64,000 bases of DNA from Pyrenula massariospora (lineage: Eukaryota > Ascomycota > Eurotiomycetes > Pyrenulales > Pyrenulaceae), in the NCBI GenBank assembly GCA_021030905.1, contig JAGFMI010000016.1:868001-932000 (forward strand), given 5' to 3'. Each line of letters begins with the position of its first letter. Positions within the stretch are counted from its first letter, which is position 1. A program made the translations under genes and the position numbers. The notes beneath the pieces were generated by a model. It saw only the letters and a program-made list of their open reading frames with translations, was not told the DNA's origin and did not search any database. Shown here piece by piece: positions 19,338 to 29,895 of the stretch.

Positions 19338-21934
19338 TCATGTTCTCAGTCCAATGGCGTCCAACCCCGCTCTACCAACACCTTCCACGCCTTGCTCTCT
19401 CATTCTTTGCCGCACAGTCTGCTGCGGTTGCCAACCTGGAGCCTCTTTATCACCCTCATAACACTCATACCTTCTCCCACCCCGAACCCTTCTCTTCCCG
19501 CCCAACCCAATCACACCTACCTCCTCTCCATCCTCCGCTAAATCTCCAACCCACCCAGGCGTCTCATCTAGCACTTTTATCAGATTCGTCCTCCTCCCAA
19601 CCTTCAGCGGCACCTTCTCGGCCACCGCAGCTCCAATCCTCATCATGGTAAACGCGTCCAGCTGATTCGTCCACCTCGGCCACAGACTAGCATACGACGC
19701 CAGCGCCAGCAACGCCGCCAAATCCAACCCCAGCAGCACCGAGATCAAGATGATAGCCGCAGTGCTTATCGCAGGCACCTCCGTATCCGATCCCAGATCA
19801 TAGCTAATGCTCAGAGAACGTTGCCCGATGTCCACATTGTCAAACATCCACGCCTGATTCGCAAGGAACAAGCTCGCGGTAAACGCATTCCCCACCCTCT
19901 CGGGCGTGTATCGGAAATTCTCCATCCAACTCACCAACTCGCCGTCCAGACTAGCCCCGTGTCTGCCACCATCGGTATTGTGGATGCAATAATCGAGGCC
20001 ATTTCCCGCTTCGATATGACCGAGTTCGTCGCCTAGGAGGGCGCCCAGGGGCTCGAGGTCGATACACGCGCCAATATGGGTCGGAGTGTTTTCCAATGCC
20101 AAACGGTTGTCGTTGTCGTAGTCGATGCCCTGGTAGGCGGTGGGATGGTTGAGGCGGGTTTGGAGGAAGGAGCCCTCGCCAAATAGGGCCATTGCTACTG
20201 TGAGGAGCGGTCCCTTGTTCAACACTGCTGAGAGGGCAAGGGAGGCGTCGGTGGTTTGGTTGATGATGTCACGGCGAGTTTTGTTGGTAAGGGAGGGGTC
20301 ATGATAGCTGTCAAGGTTGGTGAGTTAATGTTATGGCCTTACAACATATGGTTTTCAGCAGTACAAGGAAAGAAGACTTACTATATGTCAGCAGGTCCAC
20401 TGGTGTGAGCACCAAAACCTTCCATTTCACAATCCATCCCGCACAAGGGACTGGGATCCCTGTCCAGTAATGGGCCTGCAATGCCATTGTTCATGTAATT
20501 AGGTAATTCAAAGTATCCAGCTGTCGTGTTGGCGCTAACACGGTAAAGACTCCCTCCTGGTGGCGATGGTCCTGTGTAAGGGAGATCACCGTAATTACTG
20601 TATGTAATGTTGATGTAAAGCTCTTCAGAGAAATCTTGTCTGTCGCGTGTTGGTTTCCATGGTGAGATACGTTGATCTGAGGGAATGCAGGCAGAAAGAC
20701 TATAGGACATCACATGGCCATCTTCCAAGTCTGTTGAGTTGCCGTACTCTACCCGGAAAGCACCTGGTCGATCTTGACAGCCGGTGGGAAATCCATCCGA
20801 GGATATGACTTCGTATTTTGCAGTTGAGTTGATCCGAGGGACAAATTGTCGGATTAGGCCGGTGTTGTACCCGCTTGGGAGCTGGGCAAGAAACGGATCG
20901 ACCAATTGCGACATGTTGCCGAAGTTGTTTCCTATGCCGCAAACCCTTGGAATGGAGCCGTCAGTTGTACCATTTTTCGACTCTTTCAAATTCTCGATCA
21001 CATCACACGTGAAACCCGCGCCCTGCCACAACAGGGCTTGTGGCTGAGTGTTTGTTGCCGCTGTAATGGCGGTTCGAGTCTTCACAACAACGAAATTCGA
21101 GTCATATGCGTCTGGATACCGCTGAGCTGCCCATTGATCTGGTATGTCAAGCAGAAACATGACCATTTGAGGCCAGGTTGGTGTTTTTATAGTTTTGGTC
21201 GACAGGAAGACTTCCTGCAGAGGAGAAATCACGCTGCCAAGGAGAATGAGCGCTATTGAAGCAAACAGAAAGAAGCTGCCATATCGACGGGGTGCGAAGA
21301 GCGTTCGAAGGTAGGTTGCGGGATCTGTCCAGCCCTTGTCCGCGAGTGCTATTAATTGACGAAGGTTAATATTCCCTGATTGCTGGCAGAAAATGACGGC
21401 AGCATTTGAGCAGGCTGCTGAAGTAAGGGGGATAGTAAGCACGCTGACTATGGCCTGGATCACTCTGGCTGCACGATACCACTGTTCGTTCTTACCAAAA
21501 AGCCAGGGTATTCGGCTTGGTGAGACCCAGCCATAGCCATTATTGTCTTTGTTTAGTATCCACACGCCATAGTGTTTGACCGTGATCGGACGAAACGTGA
21601 GAATTACTGTAATAACCCAGGCAGAGATTGCCAGCCCTTCGTAGAGAAGCACGAGAATCAAAATGTATGCAGAACGATGAAGCTTGGTAGAAGCCACGCG
21701 TGCAGGGGGACTTTGCGGTTGGACTTTAGAATTCGACACGTCGGAAAAGTCGTCTTGCTGCAATGGCGGCCTTTCAATGCTGGGAGCGAAACTCTCATTC
21801 TCACTGACCGAAGGTTCGCGGGAAAGCGGCGAAGGAGGCGTTGGTCCATCTCCTTCTGTGGGTTGCCCACTGATGCTATGGTAAGAAATTGCAGAGACGG
21901 GTCGTAGATATGACGGCCGCTGCCTTTCCTCCAT
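19338..21934 (-). CDS. fungal multi-pass membrane protein of unknown function
   Basis: Exons 21934-20382 and 20307-19338 (74-nt intron, phase 2) give 840 residues. A Ser/Pro-rich cytoplasmic start of about 85 residues is followed by transmembrane segments near 89-114, 163-185 and 218-240. Then comes a large loop of about 450 residues with many N-glycosylation sequons (NSTD, NITY, NTTA) and conserved cysteines, probably extracytoplasmic. A fourth membrane segment lies at about 697-725, with a basic tail. The layout resembles a widespread group of uncharacterised Pezizomycotina plasma-membrane proteins. I cannot assign a function. It converges on the GMC gene with about 150 bases between stops. 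Confidence 0.8.
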
Positions 21935-22583
21935 GATGCATTCTCACATAAGGTAGGAAGAGCTCGAAGCTCCAGGCTGCCATCTTCTCCATTCTATATT
22001 GTTTCGAAGTCTGCGATAGACCCTGGGTGGCCCCCACGAAGACACTGCCGCAGTTCGGGCTTCACTAACCTGACAAACGGCGAAAATGAAGATCTGGGTC
22101 TAGTGATTGGCCTAGCTGGTTGTTTAGAATCCCAGATAGGCTTGAAATTAACTTTAGTGGGTTCTAGAGCGATTTCAGAACTTGCCTAAAGACGTGGGGC
22201 TGGCGCGAGGCTTACTTCGCTTCGACATGCCGTTTCCTTGACATAACTAGAACAAGCAATACAAATGCAAGTACACCAAATTTCATGCTCCATTACGTTA
22301 GTCACTACAAATTTTCGAAATATCATATACCCACCACTAAATAGCTCGACCGTGGACCAAGTTTTAGATGGATATATATTCTATATTGATTGAGCTCGAT
22401 TATGAGGACTGCCACGCTAGACGGTCAGTCGTTTTCGATTTTGTTTGCTTTCCATGCCAATGAAATGAGCATGCCCTGTTCTATGACCCTTCTGGGATGT
22501 GAGGCGATATAAGAATACAATGCTTCCCACCCAATCCTTTGGTAGCCCAAGTCTTCACGCCGTACAATAATCTAACATGCTGC
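21935..22583. other. intergenic
   Basis: This is the promoter of the membrane protein gene and the 3' flank of SEC17. I see no gene here. Confidence 0.5.
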
Positions 22584-23579
22584 CTATGAAAAATCCTCAG
22601 TCTGCTCCTCTATTGAATTCTTCACTCGCAGAAGAAGCGTGGTTTTCCATTTGTCAAGCTTACTCATTTGGTCGAATTGAAAGAGCTTGTCCTGGAATTG
22701 TTCCTGTTCCCCGGATTCAACGGCCGCGACAAGATCCACGAGTAACTGATGTTCTCGAGTTTGAAAGAATGAATTGTCCAAGTCACGATACTGCTCTAGT
22801 GCTCTGTTTGTCGCGACCAGGTCCTTATGATGCACGTTAGTATTTCACTTTTCAAGACAAGTAGCCATCAGCGATCTTAGGCTCGACTTACTCCACTCGC
22901 TAGGTGGCAGATGCCTGCCTTTAGGAGGTAATCCTTTACGCTCCACCGCATCAAGTTATTGTTGATGCTCGTCCTTGAGACCTTCTCGAACAACTCTGTG
23001 GCCTTGTGGTAATCACCTTCCAGAGCCGCTAGGTCGGCAGTCTTCAGCCAGAGACGGTTTGCGAGTGCCTCGGCCCCATCGGTCTCGAACCAGTTCGAGG
23101 CCAACTCGTATGCTTCCATTGCCTTCTTCTGGTCGCCAATCTCTACTTCGAGGACTTCCGCCAGATTTTGCTGCTGCGTTGCGGCTCGCCGAAAGTTACC
23201 TCTTGAAGTGTAGTGGTTGATGGCTGTCGAGAGACATCTCACTGCGGCCTGAGGGTCTGTCTTGCGATACACTTTGAAGGCTTCGGTCAACGTATTCGCC
23301 ATGTCGTCTGGCTCGTTAAGGTTCTTGGATTGAACAGACGCAGCTCTCTCGAATGTCTCTCCCGCCTCCTTGTCTTTAAGCCTGTTAGTCTAGGAGATCT
23401 AAGATAGAATAGTTGGTAATACTTTGTTTCACCATGCGAAAACTGTTGGCGGCCTGAATCAAAAGTTCAGCCGCTTGCTCATATTTGTCTGTTCGTCCTC
23501 CAAATAGGCTAAATCCGCCGGCAGCGCTCTGAAGTAACTTGTCTGCTTTTTGTACGAGGACTCGAGGGTCTTGAGCCAT
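22584..23579 (-). CDS. SEC17: Sec17 / alpha-SNAP vesicle fusion protein, three exons
   Basis: Exons 23579-23423, 23373-22892 and 22823-22584 join to 292 residues, the usual alpha-SNAP length. The protein is a TPR-like helical solenoid. Landmarks are the N-terminal FSLFGGRTDKYEQAAEL (the membrane-contacting loop and first helix), FRMVKQNKEAG across the first junction, NEPDDMANTLTEAFKVYRK, YTSRGNFRRAA and the highly conserved C-terminus LDKWKTTLLLRVK. Alpha-SNAP links Sec18/NSF to SNARE complexes so that they can be disassembled after fusion. The gene is divergent from the GatC-like gene with a 390-base gap. Splice sites are canonical at the 5' ends and AAG at the 3' ends. Confidence 0.95.
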
Positions 23580-23969
23580 GCTGACGGGATCTGAAGGGCA
23601 AGTAATGAGTTACCGTCTCTGTCGAAGGAGTGTACAAATGCGGAGATCTTGTCGTTCCAGAGGTGCAAGGCGTGGACCGTGTTCGGCTTCAGGTACTTCT
23701 TTATAGTTCTAGTGGCGCGGGGTGTAGACCGCGTTTGGCTTCAGATACTAGATGATCGTCTCTATTAAAGAGTACGCAAAATGTAGAAAGTCGCTGCTAC
23801 TACGCGGGGCCTGCCTAATCCCAGCCATGGCCGTGCGGCGTCAGATGCCGCCTTTCTAACCGCATTTGGTGAGCTGCTCTTGAGCGACCAAGAATCTCCG
23901 TCTGAAAAGCTCGTTGAAAATCTGGCTTTCACAATTATGTAAAACAGGTTGCCTTCTTAATCCGCGTCC
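23580..23969. other. divergent promoter of SEC17 and GTA3 with an imperfect repeat
   Basis: The region holds two diverged copies of a 26-base unit (23672-23697 and 23724-23749). Otherwise I see only short chance frames. Confidence 0.5.
23672..23749 (+). repeat. two 26-base direct repeat units, 52 bases apart
   Basis: Copy 1 (23672-23697) and copy 2 (23724-23749) share 22 of 26 bases, and all four differences are transitions. They lie in the SEC17/GTA3 promoter region. They may be paired binding sites or a small duplication that has since mutated. Confidence 0.5.
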
Positions 23970-24545
23970 ATGGCTTTGAGAATCAAGAGATTGGTCTACG
24001 CAAAGCCTCCGCCTACATGCTACGTGCATAGGTCGACCCACTTAAAGTTTTCAAGCTGCACTTCCCAGCGGGACAACGTTGAAGACATGCTCTCAAAGCC
24101 GTCCTGGTCTGTACGATCTTTACTTCCTGGGCCATCAAAGGACTCAGAAGGTTTTCAAACTGTGTCTTCAGAACAATTGCACCATCTACTTCGTCTCTCG
24201 GCTCTTCCACAACCTAAGAGCGATGCAGAAGAGGCGAAATTGCTACAGACTCTACAATCCCAAATTCACTTTGTCAAGCAAGTCCAGGAAATTGACACAA
24301 CTGGAGTCAGCCCGCTGGTAGCTTTGAGAGATGAAAGCGAGGATGGGATACGAGACAGCACAATTACGATGGAGGATCTTAAAGACGCTCTCGCGCTTGA
24401 GAAGCCAGTTGGTCGGAATGGCAGGATCAAAAGACAAAAGGTTTCCAACCCAGCATCGCAGGAGGCGCAAGATTGGGACCCCTTGAAAATGACGGACAAC
24501 ACTGCTGGGAGGTTCTTCGTTGTTCGGAAGGCCAAGGACCGCTGA
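23970..24545 (+). CDS. GTA3: mitochondrial Glu-tRNA(Gln) amidotransferase GatC-like subunit (Gta3)
   Basis: Single exon, 191 residues. The first 40 residues are basic and free of acidic residues until about 35, as expected of a mitochondrial presequence. From about residue 50 it reads PSWSVRSLLP...VSSEQLHHLLRLSALP...LQSQIHFVKQVQEID. This is the GatC fold, in which an N-terminal helix and an extended segment wrap around GatA. The complex turns Glu-tRNA(Gln) into Gln-tRNA(Gln) in mitochondria. The C-terminus ends TAGRFFVVRKAKDR, typical of the fungal Gta3 domain. The family assignment is by motif and length. Confidence 0.82.
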   Translation: MALRIKRLVYAKPPPTCYVHRSTHLKFSSCTSQRDNVEDMLSKPSWSVRSLLPGPSKDSEGFQTVSSEQLHHLLRLSALPQPKSDAEEAKLLQTLQSQIHFVKQVQEIDTTGVSPLVALRDESEDGIRDSTITMEDLKDALALEKPVGRNGRIKRQKVSNPASQEAQDWDPLKMTDNTAGRFFVVRKAKDR

Positions 24546-24958
24546 GTTCGCTATCGGGTAGCTTGTGCACAAACTCTCTGGTCGGAGCCTTTGATATAGG
24601 AATGAGGACTGTCCAACGCATGATCATTCTACATGAAGAAAGGAGAAAGAATTGTACTCTGAACTAGGTAAATGGAAGGTGTAAAGAGCCCTGGTTAGCT
24701 GATGTCAGCACGTACACGGGGCAGTCGTTGCTGGCCTGCCGAAGCTGAAGCACCAAAGGCTTAAGCTCCAGACTTACCTTATAATCACCTACAAAGAAGA
24801 TCGCCAATTATGCTTAGGGGTCCCGATGCTAACGACCACCCCTGAAGCTCTTCGAGTATATAAACCTAGCCATATCGCCTTTGGCACCATAGCAGCCCAA
24901 TCTGCTGTTTACCACATCAACGGAGTCTTGAGCCCACAATCCACCCATTGATTACGCT
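24546..24958. other. intergenic
   Basis: This is the 3' flank of GTA3 and the promoter of the NTF2-like gene; a short A/T run resembling a TATA element lies near 24857. I see no gene here. Confidence 0.45.
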
Positions 24959-25475
24959 ATGGCTCCAGGAGATTCGCAGACGTCCATTGAGAGCCGCCAG
25001 AAAGCTCTCACAGATGCCTTCAATGCACACAAACCAGATGCCCTGATCCAATTCTATACTCACGACATAAACTATTCAGATTACAGTAAGCTATGTCCAT
25101 ACCTTCTTCAAAGAATGAAGCACTCTCATTCACGACTACCTAGTCGACTTCACAACTTCCACTTCAGCTGTCTAACATGACCTAGGCTGGGGTGCTCTCA
25201 ACATGAATCAAGCCGCTCTTACAGAATTCTTCCATTTCACGTACCGCCTGAGCAAGGACTTGGTGTTCACCACGCATGCCATTTCCGGCAACGAGCATTT
25301 CACGGCATGGGAATGGACAATCGATTTTGAGATGGCAATGGACGACGAAGCTCACGGCCTCAAGCAAGGCGAGAAAGTGGCATGGAAAGGTGTCAGCCTT
25401 CAGAAATGGCGGGAGGTCTCGGCCGGAAATTGGAAGATCTACCACTGTGGAGACTATGGGATCAGGCAGAAGTGA
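24959..25475 (+). CDS. NTF2-like / SnoaL-like small protein, two exons
   Basis: Exons 24959-25085 and 25186-25475 join to 138 residues. An N-terminal helix (SRQKALTDAFNAHKPDALIQFYTHDINYSDY) leads into a cone-shaped alpha+beta sheet pattern ending WREVSAGNWKIYHCGDYG. This is the usual outline of polyketide-cyclase-like SnoaL/NTF2 domains. Such proteins bind small hydrophobic ligands, and some are isomerases or cyclases. There is no signal peptide, and no partner biosynthetic genes are nearby. The precise role cannot be inferred. The junction gives Tyr-Ser-Trp-Gly in frame, which supports the exon model. Confidence 0.72.
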
Positions 25476-26412
25476 TTGGTGCTCTTGTGGAGGCAGAGTC
25501 TCGGCGAGCGGCCTGTCAATGCAAATTTTTACGGCGGTAGAGGATAGCAGTAGTGGTGATCGTGGTTTTGTGGCTTTTTGTCCTATTCACTCGTTTATCG
25601 CTTGTCAGGTAATCAGAAATCCTATTGCGGTCTAGGCCGATCCACCGAAGTCTCAATAAGCATATCTAGTGACGTACGAGTCATATCCTTAATTGAACTC
25701 AGGGATAGGTACAAGCTTATGTCAGAGTTGCTGGTCGACATGGGAGACGTATATGGTATGGCCGAAATTCTTTAGCCTCTGATGAGTATCGCGCATTCTC
25801 ATTGGCTGTATCTCGACGTCTGACTTCCCAGGATGGTAGTAGTGAAGTATTGATGCTTACACTGGTGACGCCGACCCGTTATACCAGCCCTCGTAAAGCT
25901 GATTGAACATGAATCTAACGCTAAACAGAACGAGTAACAAGATCTTACTGATGCACGCCTCGATTGTGAAATGCCCATGCAGGGGAATGCCTCGAGGATG
26001 CTGGACTCTTCCATGACGAGTTTTCTTTCAACCCCTGGGGGTGCGAGTTTAGTGATTGAAAATCGTTAGAGGCGAAGGAGGGGTCTCGACCCGTCCTCTC
26101 ATCCCCTGGTTCTGTTCCCTGCCAGATGGTGCCTTTCGTATTCATCGCTTCTTGAGAAAGGGTTGACTCGGTCTATGAGCCGGCGTCGCTCGACGCCGGG
26201 AACTGGAAGTGGTGCAACGTGAGGTCCAGGGTTGCTCTTAGAGGCGGGTCGGACAATCAAACCATCTCGACTCCTCACCCCATAGTTTGGGCGCGTTCAA
26301 CAAGACTGCCAAGCAGTCACATATTTGATCACCAAGTCCGCTAGACCAGGGCAATATCGATAATGCTCACATCCCTGACAAGGCCTAACTCCCTGCCACC
26401 CTCTGTCCGGTC
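25476..26412. other. convergent intergenic region
   Basis: About 0.9 kb lie between two genes pointing at each other. Short frames on both strands have no recognisable content. A perfect 8-base-stem hairpin lies at 26180-26199. Confidence 0.5.
26180..26199. repeat. perfect GC-rich hairpin
   Basis: CCGGCGTC and GACGCCGG pair around a GCTC loop. It lies in the space between the NTF2-like and DPH1 genes, about 210 bases past the DPH1 stop. It may form RNA structure in a 3' UTR. Confidence 0.5.
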
Positions 26413-27914
26413 TTATGCGGCAAGCACATGCTTTTCCTGCGTTCTCCCAAGCCCATGATTACCGTAGAAATCCATTGGATACGTCCCTAAACCTTTCTCT
26501 TTCTCTCCCTTGTTCTTCTCTCCCGCTTTCCGCTCCCACTCAGCATCTCTAACACCAAGCACCACCAGCGCCTCGTATGGTGTCAACAACGGCCGCTCAA
26601 ACGCGTATCCCCAATCAATACTCAACCGGGGACAGGCGATTTGCACCCAACACTCTATGTCGCCCATCATTGCCAGCTTCCCTGGAAAGATCTCTGATAG
26701 TAGGATCGTTATGCACTCGATTCCGCGCTGCAATAGAATCTTCTCAATCATCGACATTGTATGCGAGTTGCCCTGCCGGCCAAGTGAACCGAGGATGATG
26801 CCCCATTTTCTGGCTGTGCGGGCCGCTTGGAGAGCCGAGCTTCGCAGAGAGAGCATCTCGTCGTGGTCGTAGGATTCTGAGGTCAAAGTCCGGGAGTACG
26901 GATCGTATCGGTAGGCTGGAAGGTGAGGATTGGCGATCATAGCACTTTCGAGGTGGAAGCGGCCATCACCAAGGTATAGGATAGCGTCAACTTTTGCGCT
27001 ATCTCCATGTCTATTTTTGGAATCGGAAAGGTTGGGTGAGGTGCAGCCAAGGATTTCGCCTTTGGATAGCGGCGTAATTTGAGGGATCACAATCCCAAGC
27101 CCAGAAGATTCTAGCTCTGGTTTGATGTTGTGGAGGGTGCTGTTGAATTGAATTGTGCCAACGAGAGCAAGAGTCTTGCGAGGGGAAAAGTTGCGTGACA
27201 AGGTGGCGAGTAGATGAGACGTGTCAATCTGAATGTCGACAAAGACGTAAAGCGTAGATATCTCCGTTCGAGAGACAGGGATCAGGCAACTATGGGCGTA
27301 GTGCACGAGAAGGTCACATCCCATTGCGCGGGCGGTATAATCATCAATGCAGCAGGCCCCATAGGTGACATCGCCCATGATCAAGGTAGTCGTTCCCGGA
27401 CAAAATTGCGTGATGATATCAGAGATGGTCGTGGCAAATAGGAGCAGACCTTCTGGGAACTGAAGGGCTACGTTTTTGGCATTGATAGACCGAATGCGGT
27501 GGATAGTCTTATGTATCTCAAATGAGTAATTAGACGGTAGAAGAGCTATTGCTTCTTGTAGCTCTGCGTCTTCGAGAATGTCTTTGGGAATCTGATTTTG
27601 TACTCGAAGCGGCCTCCGCGGCGGGGCTGCTGATCGTTAGAACTGGTAAGAAGAAAGCCCAACGTATGCTTTGAGAACATGATAGGGGATGAGAAAAATG
27701 ATTTACCTCTCTGCACGGCAACGTTTGCATCTTCAAAAGGTGTGTTGTCTTGGCCGTTCTGCTTGGCTCGAGCCTCAGCAGTTCGCCTTCCAACGAACCT
27801 TTTCGTTGGCGTCTTTACAGCGGTAGAGCTCGCATTTACAGCTTGGCCGTTACTCTGAACTTGATCTGAGTGTGTGACCGTGTTGTCATCACCAAACCTC
27901 TCGCTCTCCTCCAT
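26413..27914 (-). CDS. DPH1: diphthamide synthase subunit Dph1, two exons
   Basis: Exons 27914-27707 and 27629-26413 give 474 residues. Three iron-sulfur cysteines are placed as in the Dph1/Dph2 radical-SAM family: YGACC near residue 162, YAHSC near 184 and [10 protein letters not shown] near 400. [11 protein letters not shown] and GDVTYGACC are strongly conserved. With Dph2, the enzyme transfers the 3-amino-3-carboxypropyl group of S-adenosylmethionine to a histidine of elongation factor 2, the first step of diphthamide synthesis. The C-terminal tail is Lys/Glu/Gly-rich and variable. The gene is divergent from the DUF1295 gene with 361 bases between start codons. Confidence 0.95.
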
Positions 27915-28275
27915 AATGGCCCGGAGACTGCGGCTTAACTCTGACAGGAACGTGCGAACAGAAAAATCTCGACCGTTGAGGTTAAAATCTAATCTAATCT
28001 TATCTAATCAAGCAATCCCCCGCAACCACCTTCCAGGACTCCCATTCGTCTGCAGATTCGCTTCGATCCGAGAAACCTAGTCCCCGATCTTGTCGTCACC
28101 GCGCGTTGTGCATTTCTGTTCCTGGCACCAAAGCACCATGTGAAAACAGGCTGCCGGGCCCGACGGGGCCAACTCAATCCCCGTGTCTCTGTACAAGAGC
28201 ACGGCTGGCCCTTATTCTCCTGCCTCCTGCGTTTCAGCAGGATCCTCCTGATCACGAAGCTTCACAGGCGTAAAG
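27915..28275. promoter_or_regulatory. bidirectional promoter of DPH1 and the DUF1295 gene
   Basis: The 361 bases between two divergent start codons must carry both promoters. I see a TCTAATCTAATCTTATCTAATC run at 27988-28009, a cluster of TCTAATC-like repeats close to the DPH1 start. No classical TATA box is evident. Confidence 0.55.
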
Positions 28276-29352
28276 ATGACTCTCCTCACCTCTCTTCTCT
28301 CCGCGACCAACTTCCAAAACCCCTTCCTCCGCAACCTTGTTCCCAGCATCGGGCTTGCTTATGGAATTCAGGCTGCCGCTGCTGTCCCCAGCATTATTGC
28401 AGGCACTGAACGCTTCTACGATCTCTCTGGCTCTGTGACATACATCTCTTGCACAGCGCTCTCCCTTTTCCTCCCTGCTATCCGTGCCCGCTCCGCCGCG
28501 GCCGCAATTGGTGCTACAAAGCCGGCATGGCCTAGTCTCCTTGCCGCCCTGAGAGGTCAAGGTCCTGGACCAGGGGTGCCATTAGGGCTCAATTGGCGAC
28601 AGGTCGTCCTCAGTACCGCAGTGAGTGTGTGGGCGGCTAGACGTACGTAATTGCATTTCTCTTTGCGTGTCTACATTCAGTTGATAACAATGCTAATACT
28701 TTTCACCCTCGCAGTGGGCTCTTTCCTTTTCGCACGGATCACGGCAGACAATGGACAGGACTCTCGATTTGAAAACATCCGCAATTCCCCGCCGAAATTC
28801 CTAGTTGCGTTCTTCGCCCAGGCGACTTGGGTCTCCCTTTGCCTTCTCCCTGTTCTCGCGATCAATTCGCTTCCGGCATCGACTTTTGCGGCGCTTGGTG
28901 GAGCAGTTTCGATCACCGACATCGTCGGCCTACTTCTCTATGTTGGTGGCTTGACATTTGAAGCTACTGCGGACAGGCAGAAGAACGTATGGCTGCAGGA
29001 AAAGAAGGAGAAGAAGCACGAAGAAGACTTCTTGACGCGTGGATTGTGGTCCAAGAGCCGGCATCCCAATTACTTCGGGGAGAGCACCCTGTGGACCGGC
29101 ATTGCTACGCTGTCGGCGGGTGTGCTCGCTAGTAATGCGGGAGTCGCTGGAGTGAGTATTGTAGGAACTGGCTTGGTCGCGAAGGCAGTGTCACTGCTTA
29201 TGTGCGGAGTAAGTCCGGCATTTGTGACATTCCTTCTTTTGAAGGTCAGCGGCGTGCCTTTAAGCGAGAACAAATATGACAAGCGGTACGGAGATCGGGA
29301 GGATTATCAAAAGTGGAAGAAGGAGACACCAATGTTCATCCCAAAGCTTTGA
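28276..29352 (+). CDS. DUF1295 / steroid 5-alpha-reductase-like membrane protein, two exons
   Basis: Exons 28276-28642 and 28715-29352 give 334 residues. The protein has about six hydrophobic segments. The C-terminal signature reads LTRGLWSKSRHPNYFGE near residues 230-248, then the loop MFIPKL at the end. This Arg-His-Pro-Asn-Tyr-Phe-Gly-Glu block is the hallmark of DUF1295 and related steroid reductase or isoprenylcysteine methyltransferase folds that bind a nucleotide cofactor. A membrane oxidoreductase or methyltransferase role is likely, but the substrate is unknown. Splicing joins Ala-Arg to Leu-Gly-Ser-Phe, in phase 1. Confidence 0.84.
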
Positions 29353-29895
29353 AGGAACATTGTTCGACACACTAAAGATGTGGTATATTGCTTTGAGCTT
29401 GCTTGGACGAAGTTAAATATTAATCTAGACCTATAATTGATTTGATAAATATGACATAGATCATCGCCTTTATGCCTTAGAATCCCTGGAAAGCTTTTCG
29501 AAACTGATGTAGAGTGGGAAGACATTAGCAGGCGGCTATTAGATGGCCATTCATGCTTTCGAACCTAATAATGATTCATCTTGATATATTGGATAATCCT
29601 GTCAAAGGTGATTCTTTAGAAACAAGTTCCTTTCCGAGGTGTCTCGAATGTCTGTCTGTGGCTGTCGCGGCTCCCCCGCATGCTCGTCCAGACTCGAATG
29701 CCTGTCAAAAACTTTCCCCTCCACAGAAAGTACACATCGACATCAACGTACCATTCTCTCCGTCTGGACAGCAACCAACGTGCCCAAATCACGGCTTTCA
29801 AAATGCATTAACTCGCGCCCGGCCACACTTCGGCACGACAATCATCTCAATCCTTTTCTACCCACCTACACAGACGCACCATCACCCTCACCGCA
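29353..29895. other. intergenic
   Basis: This is the 3' flank of the DUF1295 gene and the promoter of DSC2. A long plus-strand frame (29553-30353) overlaps DSC2 out of frame and is a by-product of its C-rich composition. I see no further gene. Confidence 0.5.
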
